DNA of 25,273 nucleotides from JBELHO01 sp042091375 (GTDB lineage Bacteria; Pseudomonadota; Gammaproteobacteria; Enterobacterales; Alteromonadaceae), in assembly GCA_042091375.1 (NCBI GenBank), contig JBELHO010000046.1, positions 1 through 25,273 of the forward strand, written 5' to 3'. Both the position numbers and the translations under genes were made by a program. The notes under the pieces were generated by a model that saw only the letters and a list, made by a program, of their open reading frames with translations, was not told where the DNA came from and made no database searches. Every line of letters begins with the position of its first letter. Position 1 is the first letter of the stretch. This document shows, in pieces, positions 8,164 through 16,971 of the stretch.

Positions 8164-8551
8164 TTAGTTATTCCCCCAAATTATATTTTGCAAATTCAAA
8201 TGATGAAATCACTTGAACTAATAAAAGACTTTGTTATTATGGTTTTTATTAATAAAGTTCACGTAAAATAAAGTGAAGTCACTTTTTTGTCAATCATTAT
8301 TAATGAAAAGTTAGTAATAAAAGAATGAGATCCTTTAAATGTAACTGTTTGCTCAGCCAGATACACAGCTCTTAATTTACATCGACTCACTCTAAATAAG
8401 CTTGATGACATAATTAAATAGTATTTTACTAGCTACAACCTGCAAACTAGGGTTGGATAAATACAATGAAAATAAACAACCAAAAGTTCTGTACTATGCC
8501 ATTGCAGCCATTGCCATTAAAAGGTTAATACTCTTGATGATTAAAAGTTGA
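8164..8551. other. Divergent promoter region between permease and efflux operon
   Basis: Besides the palindrome at 8270-8285, this gap has a looser interrupted inverted repeat, TGAACTAATAAAA starting at 8214 against TTTTATT...AGTTCA ending at 8262. No confident -35/-10 pair for either side was found, and no small gene is visible. Confidence 0.4.
8270..8285. promoter_or_regulatory. Palindromic operator candidate AAAGTGA-AG-TCACTTT
   Basis: A perfect 7-base inverted repeat with a 2-base centre lies 107 bases upstream of the permease ATG, in the divergent gap. The compact form is typical of dimeric repressor sites such as those of GntR- or LacI-type sugar regulators. Another TCACTT occurs at 8209-8214. 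The arms share their core with the repeat at 192-217. No sugar regulator gene lies in the window, so the binding protein is unknown. Confidence 0.45.
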
Positions 8552-9958
8552 ATGCCAACAGTGAAATTAACAAATAAATGCTATTTTTTGCCTTTGGCAT
8601 TGATAGTTGCCAGCTGCACTCAAACACAAGAAGTTCCTTTAACAGAGTTTAATTTACCAAATAATTTTGTTAATGAAGGACAACTTGTTGTCAAAGATAA
8701 GTGGTGGCAACACTTCAACAATCCCCACTTAAATACCCTTGTTGAGGAGGCACTATCTGAAAACCTCCCCCTGAAAGCCAACGCTCTCAGACTAAAAGCA
8801 GACAAGTTAGACATACGTCTGTCTAAAGCAACGCAACTACCCCAGTTGAATTTAACGGGCAGGGCAACGAGTGACTTAGATAATGTTTCTTCAATTGATA
8901 GCTCAAATCTTGGATTAACCGCTTCATGGGAATTAGATCTGTGGGGAAAGTTAGCATCACAAGAAAATATTACTACTTGGAATTTTCAACAAGCTCAGGC
9001 GTTGTTTCACGCCAAAAACAATACAGTGGCAGGCAATACTTCAAGTGCATGGTTGGCAGTGATTGCAGAATATCAAAAACAGCAAATATTAATTAAACAA
9101 TACAATAGAACCAAAGCGGCTTTGCAAGTGATCTCACGAAGGTTTGCGCTGGGGAAAAATTCTGTCACCAATATTTGGCAACAAGAAAAGTTATTAAAAA
9201 CCATAGAAGTTAAACAGAGAAAAAATGAAGCGTTGCTGGCGTTAGCTAAACAAAGATTAACCTTGTGGTTGGGGCGTTCAAGTGAATACACAAGTGAAGC
9301 CTCTCATAGGGTTTTACCTGAATTACCCGATTTACCCTCTTTAGGAATACCCCTGAGTACCTTAAAGAATCGGCCCGATATTACTCAAGCGTTTGGCAAA
9401 GTTCAATCGGCCAATGAAAGTGTCATTATTGCCATGGCTGATCGCTTTCCTCGTTTGACTTTACGGGCATCTTACGCCACCGAGCAAAATAATGTGACTG
9501 ATTTATTCGATCTCTGGGCTGGAGATCTCATTGCTTCTTTAACCCTACCTTTGTTTGATGGCAAAAAACGAACAACGGTAGTTCAACAAAAAAAATTACA
9601 ATTAAAAGCATTAATTTTAGAGTACAAACACACTTGGTTAGCGGCGATTGCAGAAGTCAATAAGGCGTTGATAAACGAAAAGCAACTGACTGCTGTTGCT
9701 GAAAATCTCAGGGAGCAAATGGACTTAGCAAAGAAAACAGAAAAACTCATTGCAATAAAGTATTTAAATAACAAGTCTAACTATATTAATTTGCTCAATG
9801 CGCAAGAGGACATACTCACATTGGAATTACAACTCATTGATGCTGATCAGGCACTGCTATTAAACCGAATTTTATTATACAGAGAACTGAGTCACGGTCA
9901 TTTTGCAGATCCTACTGGGACTGATTTGTCTGCTTCACATAAGGTTACCAGAGGCTAA
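8552..9958 (+). CDS. Outer-membrane efflux lipoprotein, TolC/NodT family
   Basis: Outer-membrane channel of a tripartite efflux pump, 468 residues, the usual length for the NodT-type subfamily. The N-terminus is a lipoprotein signal: hydrophobic residues 11-20 then the lipobox V19-A-S-C22, so Cys22 is probably lipidated. Two OEP repeats follow. The first begins near KWWQHFNNPHLNTLVEEALSENLPLKA and the second near the characteristic LKNRPDITQAFGKVQSANESVIIAMADRFPRLTL, in which the proline-flanked segment leads into the second beta strand. Long alanine/glutamine/lysine-rich helices form the predicted periplasmic tunnel. It is the first gene of a three-gene operon; only two bases separate it from the adaptor gene. 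The ribosome site is weak (AAAAGTTGA), so the start is supported mainly by the well-formed lipoprotein signal. Confidence 0.92.
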   Translation: MPTVKLTNKCYFLPLALIVASCTQTQEVPLTEFNLPNNFVNEGQLVVKDKWWQHFNNPHLNTLVEEALSENLPLKANALRLKADKLDIRLSKATQLPQLNLTGRATSDLDNVSSIDSSNLGLTASWELDLWGKLASQENITTWNFQQAQALFHAKNNTVAGNTSSAWLAVIAEYQKQQILIKQYNRTKAALQVISRRFALGKNSVTNIWQQEKLLKTIEVKQRKNEALLALAKQRLTLWLGRSSEYTSEASHRVLPELPDLPSLGIPLSTLKNRPDITQAFGKVQSANESVIIAMADRFPRLTLRASYATEQNNVTDLFDLWAGDLIASLTLPLFDGKKRTTVVQQKKLQLKALILEYKHTWLAAIAEVNKALINEKQLTAVAENLREQMDLAKKTEKLIAIKYLNNKSNYINLLNAQEDILTLELQLIDADQALLLNRILLYRELSHGHFADPTGTDLSASHKVTRG

Positions 9959-9960
9959 AC

Positions 9961-11253
9961 ATGTCATCAAAAAACGCAATCTTCAAAGTAATTCTACCTT
10001 ATGTGATCGCCATCTCAGGTTTAGTCATTGGTTATCAAATTTTATATGCCAATGATATAAAACCGACACCAACACTTAAACAACAAGCTCAAAAGCGATT
10101 GCGGATAGTCCAAGTAGAAAAGCTTGAAAGAGGAACAGTTACACCCAATTGGCTGGGAACAGCTTATGTTAAACCTTCTGACACGATAAAAGTTCACGCT
10201 AAAGTGTCAGGTGATGTCATTGCCGTGAATGAATTAGCAAAGCCCGGTAAAAAATTACACAAAAGTGATTGGCTAGTTCAACTCGATCCAACTGATTTTG
10301 AGCTGTCCCTAAAGTCTCAAAAGGCACAGCTTGCTCAAGCCAATGCGAACTATGCATTAGAGCAAGCGGATCAAGTGTTAGCAAAGGAAGAGTTATCCTT
10401 GTTGAGTCAGCGACAAGACAAGGAAAATAATGACTTTGAAATCGAACAAGATTTGGTCTTGAGAAAGCCTCAACTCGCTGTAGCCGGATCAAAAGTGCAA
10501 GTGGCCAAGATCAATGTTGAAAAAGCTCAGTTAAACTTCGACAGAACCAAAGTCACTATGCCGTTTGATGGAAAAATCATTAATAAAAATATCGGGGTTG
10601 GTAGTAAGGTTTCTTCTGGCACAGCGCTATTTTCTATTACCAATACTGAGAAGTATTGGTTAGAAGTCAAAATCCCTCATGCCTTTTTACCCTTATTAGA
10701 CAAAAACCAAGCTTATCAGGTGACAAATCCGCGTGTCTGGGGAAAAGGTAAATCTAGGAAGGCTCAATTCTTGTCTATTTTGCCAGAGCTAGACAACCGA
10801 GACAGGCAAATCAAAATGCTATTGCAAATTGATCAACCATTGGATCAGGAGGGCGATAAGCCTGCGGTGTTCATTAATGACTTTGTGACGGTGGAGCTCA
10901 AAGGCAAAACCATCAATAATGCCTGGACGATAAAACACCATTGGCTTCAAGCCGACAACACGGTTTGGGTAGTAGATGGCAATTCAACCTTACAAAAACG
11001 GGCTGTTGATGTTTTGTTTAAAGGTCGAGAGTTAATTTATATTGATGCCGATTTTAAACAAGGCGATCTTGCCCTTGCTGAAAAGCCGGGTATTGCAAAT
11101 GTTGGCTTGCCGGTAAAAGTGAAGATGACCTCTTTGCAAAATAGTCAAACTTCCAACAGTGAGTCTCTTCAAAGGCAAGACAAAAAGCGATTAAAAAGAC
11201 AAAATAAAAAAGCTAAAGGGGCACTAACTTCAAACGAAATGCAGGGTAAATAA
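9961..11253 (+). CDS. RND efflux periplasmic adaptor (membrane fusion protein)
   Basis: Membrane fusion protein of 430 residues linking the outer-membrane channel to the RND permease. A single N-terminal membrane segment (about 8-30) anchors it in the inner membrane; no lipobox is seen. Order of domains: first half of the lipoyl-like barrel with KVHAKVSGDVIAV (77-89) and PGKKLHKSDWLVQLDPTDF (95-113); an alpha-helical hairpin rich in A, Q and K (about 115-190); second lipoyl half with LNFDRTKVTMPFDGKIINKN (191-210) and VGSKVSSGTALFSI; then beta-barrel and membrane-proximal domains. The last 35 or so residues are unusual for the family: a very basic tail with RQDKKRLKRQNKKAKG. AGAGG at 9950-9954 is a good ribosome site inside the end of the previous gene, implying translational coupling. 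The next gene starts one base after the stop codon. Confidence 0.92.
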   Translation: MSSKNAIFKVILPYVIAISGLVIGYQILYANDIKPTPTLKQQAQKRLRIVQVEKLERGTVTPNWLGTAYVKPSDTIKVHAKVSGDVIAVNELAKPGKKLHKSDWLVQLDPTDFELSLKSQKAQLAQANANYALEQADQVLAKEELSLLSQRQDKENNDFEIEQDLVLRKPQLAVAGSKVQVAKINVEKAQLNFDRTKVTMPFDGKIINKNIGVGSKVSSGTALFSITNTEKYWLEVKIPHAFLPLLDKNQAYQVTNPRVWGKGKSRKAQFLSILPELDNRDRQIKMLLQIDQPLDQEGDKPAVFINDFVTVELKGKTINNAWTIKHHWLQADNTVWVVDGNSTLQKRAVDVLFKGRELIYIDADFKQGDLALAEKPGIANVGLPVKVKMTSLQNSQTSNSESLQRQDKKRLKRQNKKAKGALTSNEMQGK

Positions 11254-11254
11254 A

Positions 11255-14200
11255 ATGGCGTTTAATCCAATGACATGGATGATCCGACACGGTGTAGCGC
11301 CGCATTTATTAATGCTTGCGTTGATACTTGGTGGTTTAGTCATGTCCTTTGTGATCCGCAAAGAGTACATGCCTGAAACCACCTTAGATACGGTGTCAGT
11401 GATTGTTTCATACCCCGGTGCTTCGCCAAGTGAAATGGAAGTAGGTATTGCAGTCCCCATCGAAGATGCGCTAGACAGTTTAGAAGGTGCAGGAAAGATA
11501 AATACTATCATTGGCACCGGATGGATGAGGGTAAGGGCTGAGCTTGAAGCCGGAGCTCTGCCGCAAAAGGTTTATCAAGATGCGCAACAAGCTGTTAATC
11601 GAATTTCTTCATTCCCCGCTGGCATGGAAAAGCCCAAAGTGCGACTGGATACCCGTATAGTCGATGTCATGGAGCTCATTGTTCACGCTGATCTAGAAAA
11701 ATTTGCCCTTAAGAGACTGACAGAGCAAATCCAAGACCGGATCCTGCAAACGCCTTATATCAGTCAAGTCAGATTGCGGGGATTTCCCAAAGAGGAAATA
11801 CATGTCGAAGTGTCACAAGCACAATTACAAGCCTATGACCTCACCCTTACTCAAATATCATCTCTACTAAAAAATAATGTCTTAGAAAAGTCTGCTGGAA
11901 AAATCAAAGCAGAAAACGGTGACATTATTGTATCTGTCGATCAACGTAAGTTTTGGGCAGAAGAGCTTGCCAATGTACCTATTATCTCGGATAAATCAGG
12001 TGACTTAGTATTACTCGGTGATATTGCCAAAGTATCAGAAGGTTTTGCTGATGAGCGAAATTTAGTGACATTTAACGGCCAGTTATCAGCCCAATTGAAT
12101 ATTTACCGAATTGGAGAGCAAACCCCCAGTCAAATCGCTGATGCTATCAAAGGAATGTGGCCTGATTTACAAGGTATGTTACCGCCGAATGCAGGCATAG
12201 CCATAGTTGATGACGATGCAAAAAACTATCAAAAGCGACTGGGTTTACTTTTGAGTAATGCTTTTATTGGTCTGCTACTCATCCTGGTGATCATGAGCTT
12301 GTTTTTGAAGTTTAAATTAGCTTTTTGGGTGGTGGCTGGTATCCCAAGTGCGTTTTTGGGGGCCATGTTATTTTTACCTATTTTTGACGTTTCAATTAAT
12401 ATGGTGTCTATGTTTGGCTTTATTGTGGCTTTGGGCATAGTTGTTGATGACGCTATTATTGCTGGAGAGAATATTTATTCTCATATGCAGGAAGGAATGA
12501 CCTTTCAGCAAGCGGCTATTCAAGGCGCTAACGAAGTCGCTAAACCACTCACTTTTTCGATATTAACCAATATTGTCGCTTTCTTGCCTTTGCTGTTATT
12601 GCCGGGGTCGATGAAATTGCTGTTTGGCGCTATTCCAATTGTAGTGATTATTTGTTTTGTGGTGTCTTGGGTTGAAGCACTTTTTATATTGCCATCTCAT
12701 TTAGCGCATATTAACGATAAATCCCCTAACAAGCTTGAACGTTACTTTAACCGCATACAAAAGCGTTGCAATAGCGGTTTTGACAAATTTATTTCACAAT
12801 ATTATTTACCCTTTTTGAAGCGCTGTTTGCATTGGCCAAGTTTAGTACTCGCTATTGCTAGTTTTATTTTTGTATTGGTGATTGCACATGCCTTTAGTGG
12901 AAAATTGGGCTTTAGTTTATATCCCAAAATGGATGGCCGATGGGTAAAGGCTAATTATGAAATTGCAGAAACGACCACAGAAGATCAAGCGATAGATTTG
13001 CGCAACAAATTAGAGCTCAGTGCTAAAGGTTTTATCTCGTCAAATGGCTTTGAACAAATGGTGGTCAGTATCCGTGGGATCATTCGTGATAACAGTGTTG
13101 AAGTGGCGATGTTGCTTGTGGAAAGTGAAGAGCGAGAATATTCTACTGAGCAAGTTAAGCATATGTGGCGCAGTCAGGCAGACAACTTAAAGCAATATGG
13201 CAAAATTCGCTTTAGTGGTGCTAGGCGAGGAAGTAGTGAAGTAGCAGACGCGTCATTAACCATAGAATTGCGTCACAGTGATAGTGCAACACTTGCTTTA
13301 GCTTCCCAAGATGCGATGAAATTCTTAGCTGACAATGCCTATGTAGTTGCCACTATTAATTCAATGGAAGCAGGAAAGCCACAATGGAAACTGTCGCTTA
13401 ACGAAAATGGCCGGGCATTGGGATTAAATGCCTCAGATCTATCCAATCAAATGCGTGCTGCATTGTATGGTGCTAGAGCCCAAAGACAACACAGATTGAG
13501 AAATGAAGTCACTACTTTGGTGAGATTACCAGAAAGTGAGCGCGCAGATATCAATAAAATTGAATCACTATTAATTCGCACCAAAGCAGGTGGTTATGCA
13601 CCTTTGGGCAGTGTTGCTGAAATTAACAAAGTGTTAGCACCTTCTTACATTCGACGAAGAGAAGGGCAACGCATCGAAAAAGTCGGTGCAGAAATTGAAA
13701 ATGAGGCAAATATTCCAGCAGTTGCCAAATCAGTAAATGAGTATTTATTGCCTGAGCTTTCTGGTCGCTACCCAGGCCTTAAAGTGGTTTTTGGTGGTGA
13801 TCAAGAAAAAATTGCAGAGAGTGTATCAAGATTAGAGCTAGGCACTGGTTTTGCTTTGATGGGGATTTATATTCTACTGGCTATTGCCTTTAGAAGTTAT
13901 CGTCAGCCACTTGTGATCATGGCCATCATTCCGTTTGGTGCTGTCGGCGCTATATTAGGTCACATGGCGCTGGGTTACAGTTTGAGTGTGGTGAGCTTAA
14001 TGGGCATGTTGGCTTTAGCTGGCGTTGTAGTCAACGATAGTTTGATCATGGTTGAATATGCGAATAAAAAAATGCAACAGGGAAAAGACGTATTTACTGC
14101 CATAGTGGAAGCTTGTTTGCGTCGGATCAGACCCATTTTACTCACTACAATAACCACTTTTTTTGGTCTAGCGCCTATGGTGTTTGAAACATCGAGACAA

Positions 14201-14329
14201 GCACAGTTTGTGGTGCCTATGGCGGTTTCTCTTGGTTTTGGCATTTTGTTCACTACGTTAGTATGCTTATTGGTGTTACCTTCTCTTTACTTGGTGGTGA
14301 ATTTCAATAAAAAGCCCTCGCAAATGTAA
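11255..14329 (+). CDS. RND efflux pump inner-membrane permease (AcrB-like)
   Basis: Proton-driven RND transporter of 1024 residues, normal for the hydrophobe/amphiphile efflux group. It has the internal duplication expected: membrane segment 1 near 15-35, a large periplasmic domain to about 325, a block of five to six membrane segments to about 490, a second periplasmic domain (about 560-860), and a final membrane block. The proton-relay motif of segment 4 is LGIVVDDAIIAGENIY with D398-D399. In segment 10 the motif is LAGVVVNDSLIMVEYANKK, where AcrB has a lysine-containing stretch; this NDS form occurs in many gammaproteobacterial homologues, as far as I recall. AGGG at 11243-11246 is 8 bases before the ATG. 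Gene order OMF-MFP-RND with 2-base and 1-base gaps shows a complete pump operon. No regulator is adjacent, and the exported compounds cannot be predicted. No clear terminator follows, so the downstream cytochrome gene may be cotranscribed. Confidence 0.94.
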   Translation: MAFNPMTWMIRHGVAPHLLMLALILGGLVMSFVIRKEYMPETTLDTVSVIVSYPGASPSEMEVGIAVPIEDALDSLEGAGKINTIIGTGWMRVRAELEAGALPQKVYQDAQQAVNRISSFPAGMEKPKVRLDTRIVDVMELIVHADLEKFALKRLTEQIQDRILQTPYISQVRLRGFPKEEIHVEVSQAQLQAYDLTLTQISSLLKNNVLEKSAGKIKAENGDIIVSVDQRKFWAEELANVPIISDKSGDLVLLGDIAKVSEGFADERNLVTFNGQLSAQLNIYRIGEQTPSQIADAIKGMWPDLQGMLPPNAGIAIVDDDAKNYQKRLGLLLSNAFIGLLLILVIMSLFLKFKLAFWVVAGIPSAFLGAMLFLPIFDVSINMVSMFGFIVALGIVVDDAIIAGENIYSHMQEGMTFQQAAIQGANEVAKPLTFSILTNIVAFLPLLLLPGSMKLLFGAIPIVVIICFVVSWVEALFILPSHLAHINDKSPNKLERYFNRIQKRCNSGFDKFISQYYLPFLKRCLHWPSLVLAIASFIFVLVIAHAFSGKLGFSLYPKMDGRWVKANYEIAETTTEDQAIDLRNKLELSAKGFISSNGFEQMVVSIRGIIRDNSVEVAMLLVESEEREYSTEQVKHMWRSQADNLKQYGKIRFSGARRGSSEVADASLTIELRHSDSATLALASQDAMKFLADNAYVVATINSMEAGKPQWKLSLNENGRALGLNASDLSNQMRAALYGARAQRQHRLRNEVTTLVRLPESERADINKIESLLIRTKAGGYAPLGSVAEINKVLAPSYIRRREGQRIEKVGAEIENEANIPAVAKSVNEYLLPELSGRYPGLKVVFGGDQEKIAESVSRLELGTGFALMGIYILLAIAFRSYRQPLVIMAIIPFGAVGAILGHMALGYSLSVVSLMGMLALAGVVVNDSLIMVEYANKKMQQGKDVFTAIVEACLRRIRPILLTTITTFFGLAPMVFETSRQAQFVVPMAVSLGFGILFTTLVCLLVLPSLYLVVNFNKKPSQM

Positions 14330-14407
14330 ACAAAGCCAGCAATAATTAATTAAAGCCCCCCTTAAAACCCACCGTGAATAGATGGGGTAACACAAGTAGT
14401 AAAGAAT

Positions 14408-16723
14408 ATGTTTTTGAGCAGTAACATAAAAGTGATAATAGTAGTTTGCCTGTTTAGTTTAATAAGCAGTGATCTATTGGCCTCAACAGCAAATGTGTTG
14501 CCTTTGCCCAGAGCCTTTTTATCAACAGCGCTTGTATCCAAAGCACCTTCATTCAAAACAGCTGATCCAAATACAGCTGAGCCAAAAACACAGTTGCAAA
14601 AGTCTGAGTATTTTTCCAATGAAACTTGTGTCGGTTGCCACAGTGAACAACATCAACAATGGTCTAAATCAGATCACGCCAAATCCATGGCTATTGCCAA
14701 TTCAAGCTCGGTCATAGCCGACTTTAATAATACAACAGCCGAGCATTATGGACAAAAGTCGTTGTTTTTTATTGAGAATGGTAAATACTTTGTCACCGTT
14801 AGTTACAATGACAAATCGAATACCTATCCGGTTCAATATACTTTTGGACATTACCCTCTACAACAGTATTTAGTTGAGACTGAAACAGGGCGTTTTCAAG
14901 TATTGCCGTTCGCTTGGGATAGCAGAACAAAAGAGCAAGGTGGTCAGCGCTGGTATCACAATTACAGTCATGAAGAGATACGACCTGAAGATAGATTGCA
15001 TTGGCGCCAGCCATTGCAAAACTGGAATGGCATGTGCGCTGTTTGTCACTCAGATGGTTTGGTGAGAAATTTTGACTCCAATAAAAATCAATTTGCCAGT
15101 CAATTCGATAACATCAATGTCGGTTGTTATTCTTGTCATGGAGATATGTCTGAGCATATACAGTACGTGCAACAAAAGCCCAAGCGCAATGTTGCAAATG
15201 ACATTACTTCAGTGACACACCCTACGGGGTTGTGGTTGAGAAAATTAGGTGAGAAAACAGCTCACTGGCAAGGGCCTAAACGAGATAATTCATTTATGGA
15301 CGGTTGTTATGCTTGTCATTCACTTCGATCACCTTTAACCGATGGTATAACTCCAAAAAAAGCTTTTTTAGATCAGTTTTCTCCGCAATTGATCGCTGCA
15401 CCTAATTATCACGCCGATGGTCAAATTAAAGAAGAAGTCTACGTTTATGGTTCATTTTTGCAGAGTAAGATGTTTACTGCAGGAGTCAATTGTTTAGATT
15501 GCCATGATAAACATACAATGAAGTTAAATGTAGAAGGTAATGGCCTATGTGCACAATGTCATTCACCACAAGTATTCGATAATAAATCACATCACCAACA
15601 CCCAGTTAATTCAGCAGGTGCTCAGTGTGTCAATTGCCATATGCCAAGTAACCGATACATGGGGGTTGACGATAGACGGGATCACAGTTTTAAGATCCCA
15701 AGGCCACACTTATCTGATGAATTTAACACGCCTAATGCTTGCGTCGGTTGTCATACCGATCAAAGCAATACATGGGCGGCAAATAATCTTAAAAAGTGGC
15801 ATGGCAAAGTCAATGCATTACCTGCTTCAAAGCAAATCTTTATCAAGCTTCAATCGGGTCATGCAATCGGCTTGAATAGACACTTAGCCCTAATTGCTGA
15901 TGAGCAAGTGGATATCATGACTAGGGCTACTGCTTTACAGTCGCTAAGTTACACGACACAACTGATATCACCCACTGTTTTGTCACCCTATATTGACCAC
16001 AGTGAGCCTTTAATGAGGTTAGCAGCAGCTAGGGTTGGGGTGTTAATTTCACCGACTGAACGTTTTGAGGCGTTGACGCCTCTGCTTAAGGATAAATACA
16101 AGGCCATCAGAGTGGCAGCAGCCAACAGTTTGATTGATCTCCATACACATATTAAGAACAATTCACTATTTATTAAAAGTTTTGATGAACTGATCAAATC
16201 AAATGAGCTAAGTACTTGGCGGGGTGAGGGCAATTTAAATAAAGGGGTGATGGCGATGCAAATCAATGAAGTTTCTCAGGCAGTCAACGCATTCAAAGCC
16301 GCTATTAATGTAGAACCGTACATGGATATTGCCTATATCAATTTAGCCGATGTTTATCGAACCCAGCAAAACCCTGCGAAAGTCAAAGAAACACTTGACT
16401 TAGGTGTTAAAAATATTCCTACCTCAGACAGCATTCAATACGCTTATGGTTTATACCTTGTCAGGCAAAAGCAGTTATCAGCAGCGATTAACTACATAAA
16501 AAAAGCCATGGAATTAGATAAAACAAATTCCCGTTATCTTTATACCTATGCGCTAGCATTAGATGGACTTGGCAAAACAAGACAAGGTCTTAATCTGTTA
16601 AAAGCTCGGATCAACTCTTATCAAGATAAAAGCCAGCTGGTAGAGCTGGGTTTGTATTTTGGTCAAAAATTACGAGACAAACAGATCTATGATTGGTTTC
16701 AAAACATCGTTGAGAAAAATTGA
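14408..16723 (+). CDS. Exported octaheme c-type cytochrome with HEAT/TPR-like C-terminal domain
   Basis: Periplasmic redox protein of 771 residues. A signal peptide (about 1-26, ending LLAS) directs it out of the cytoplasm. Eight CxxCH heme-binding motifs are visible: C74 CVGCH, C210 CAVCH, C240 CYSCH, C300 CYACH, C362 CLDCH, C381 CAQCH, C407 CVNCH and C445 CVGCH. The arrangement fits the cytochrome c554/octaheme superfamily. Additional histidines (for example H90, H150, H184, H188, H248, H369 and the HH cluster near 395-398) could be distal ligands. After the last heme, about 500-580 looks like HEAT-type helical repeats (LMRLAAARVGVL, KAIRVAAANSLIDL), and 605-745 looks like three or four TPR units (VSQAVNAFKAAINVEPYMDIAYINLADVYR, LSAAINYIKKAMELDKTNSRYLYTYALALDGLG). 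Such cytochrome-TPR fusions are known in marine and planctomycete genomes with unknown substrate. It begins 78 bases after the RND gene; the ribosome site is poor. Enzyme or electron carrier cannot be decided. Confidence 0.9.
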   Translation: MFLSSNIKVIIVVCLFSLISSDLLASTANVLPLPRAFLSTALVSKAPSFKTADPNTAEPKTQLQKSEYFSNETCVGCHSEQHQQWSKSDHAKSMAIANSSSVIADFNNTTAEHYGQKSLFFIENGKYFVTVSYNDKSNTYPVQYTFGHYPLQQYLVETETGRFQVLPFAWDSRTKEQGGQRWYHNYSHEEIRPEDRLHWRQPLQNWNGMCAVCHSDGLVRNFDSNKNQFASQFDNINVGCYSCHGDMSEHIQYVQQKPKRNVANDITSVTHPTGLWLRKLGEKTAHWQGPKRDNSFMDGCYACHSLRSPLTDGITPKKAFLDQFSPQLIAAPNYHADGQIKEEVYVYGSFLQSKMFTAGVNCLDCHDKHTMKLNVEGNGLCAQCHSPQVFDNKSHHQHPVNSAGAQCVNCHMPSNRYMGVDDRRDHSFKIPRPHLSDEFNTPNACVGCHTDQSNTWAANNLKKWHGKVNALPASKQIFIKLQSGHAIGLNRHLALIADEQVDIMTRATALQSLSYTTQLISPTVLSPYIDHSEPLMRLAAARVGVLISPTERFEALTPLLKDKYKAIRVAAANSLIDLHTHIKNNSLFIKSFDELIKSNELSTWRGEGNLNKGVMAMQINEVSQAVNAFKAAINVEPYMDIAYINLADVYRTQQNPAKVKETLDLGVKNIPTSDSIQYAYGLYLVRQKQLSAAINYIKKAMELDKTNSRYLYTYALALDGLGKTRQGLNLLKARINSYQDKSQLVELGLYFGQKLRDKQIYDWFQNIVEKN

Positions 16724-16742
16724 TAGATATGCAATTTTTGAA

Positions 16743-16763
16743 GAATATCAGCTATTGATATTC
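16743..16763 (+). terminator. Hairpin after the cytochrome gene, possible terminator
   Basis: GAATATCA (16743-16750) and TGATATTC (16756-16763) form a perfect 8-base stem with a 5-base loop, 20 bases past the cytochrome stop. It is AT-rich and not followed by a true T-run (only ATTGTTAAAG), so it would be a weak intrinsic terminator or simply a 3' end-stabilising hairpin. Confidence 0.45.
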
Positions 16764-16971
16764 ATTGTTAAAGACTAAGCACGGTTTAACTATAGTGCTA
16801 AGAGTTTGGCCTTTAATTCAATATAATTCCACCGAGAATAGCAATAATAAGTGCCGAGCATTGCAATGTTTCAGGTTATTGTACTCGGTTATCTCCTTGG
16901 AACATTAAAATTACCAGCTAAACTCTCATACACTAGCTGCAATGACAGACATAAAAAAACTTTTCATCTGC

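Noticed and set aside
14469..14717. Second plus-strand frame of 82 codons at the cytochrome start
   Set aside because: Overlaps the cytochrome signal peptide and first CxxCH heme site, with no own ribosome site.
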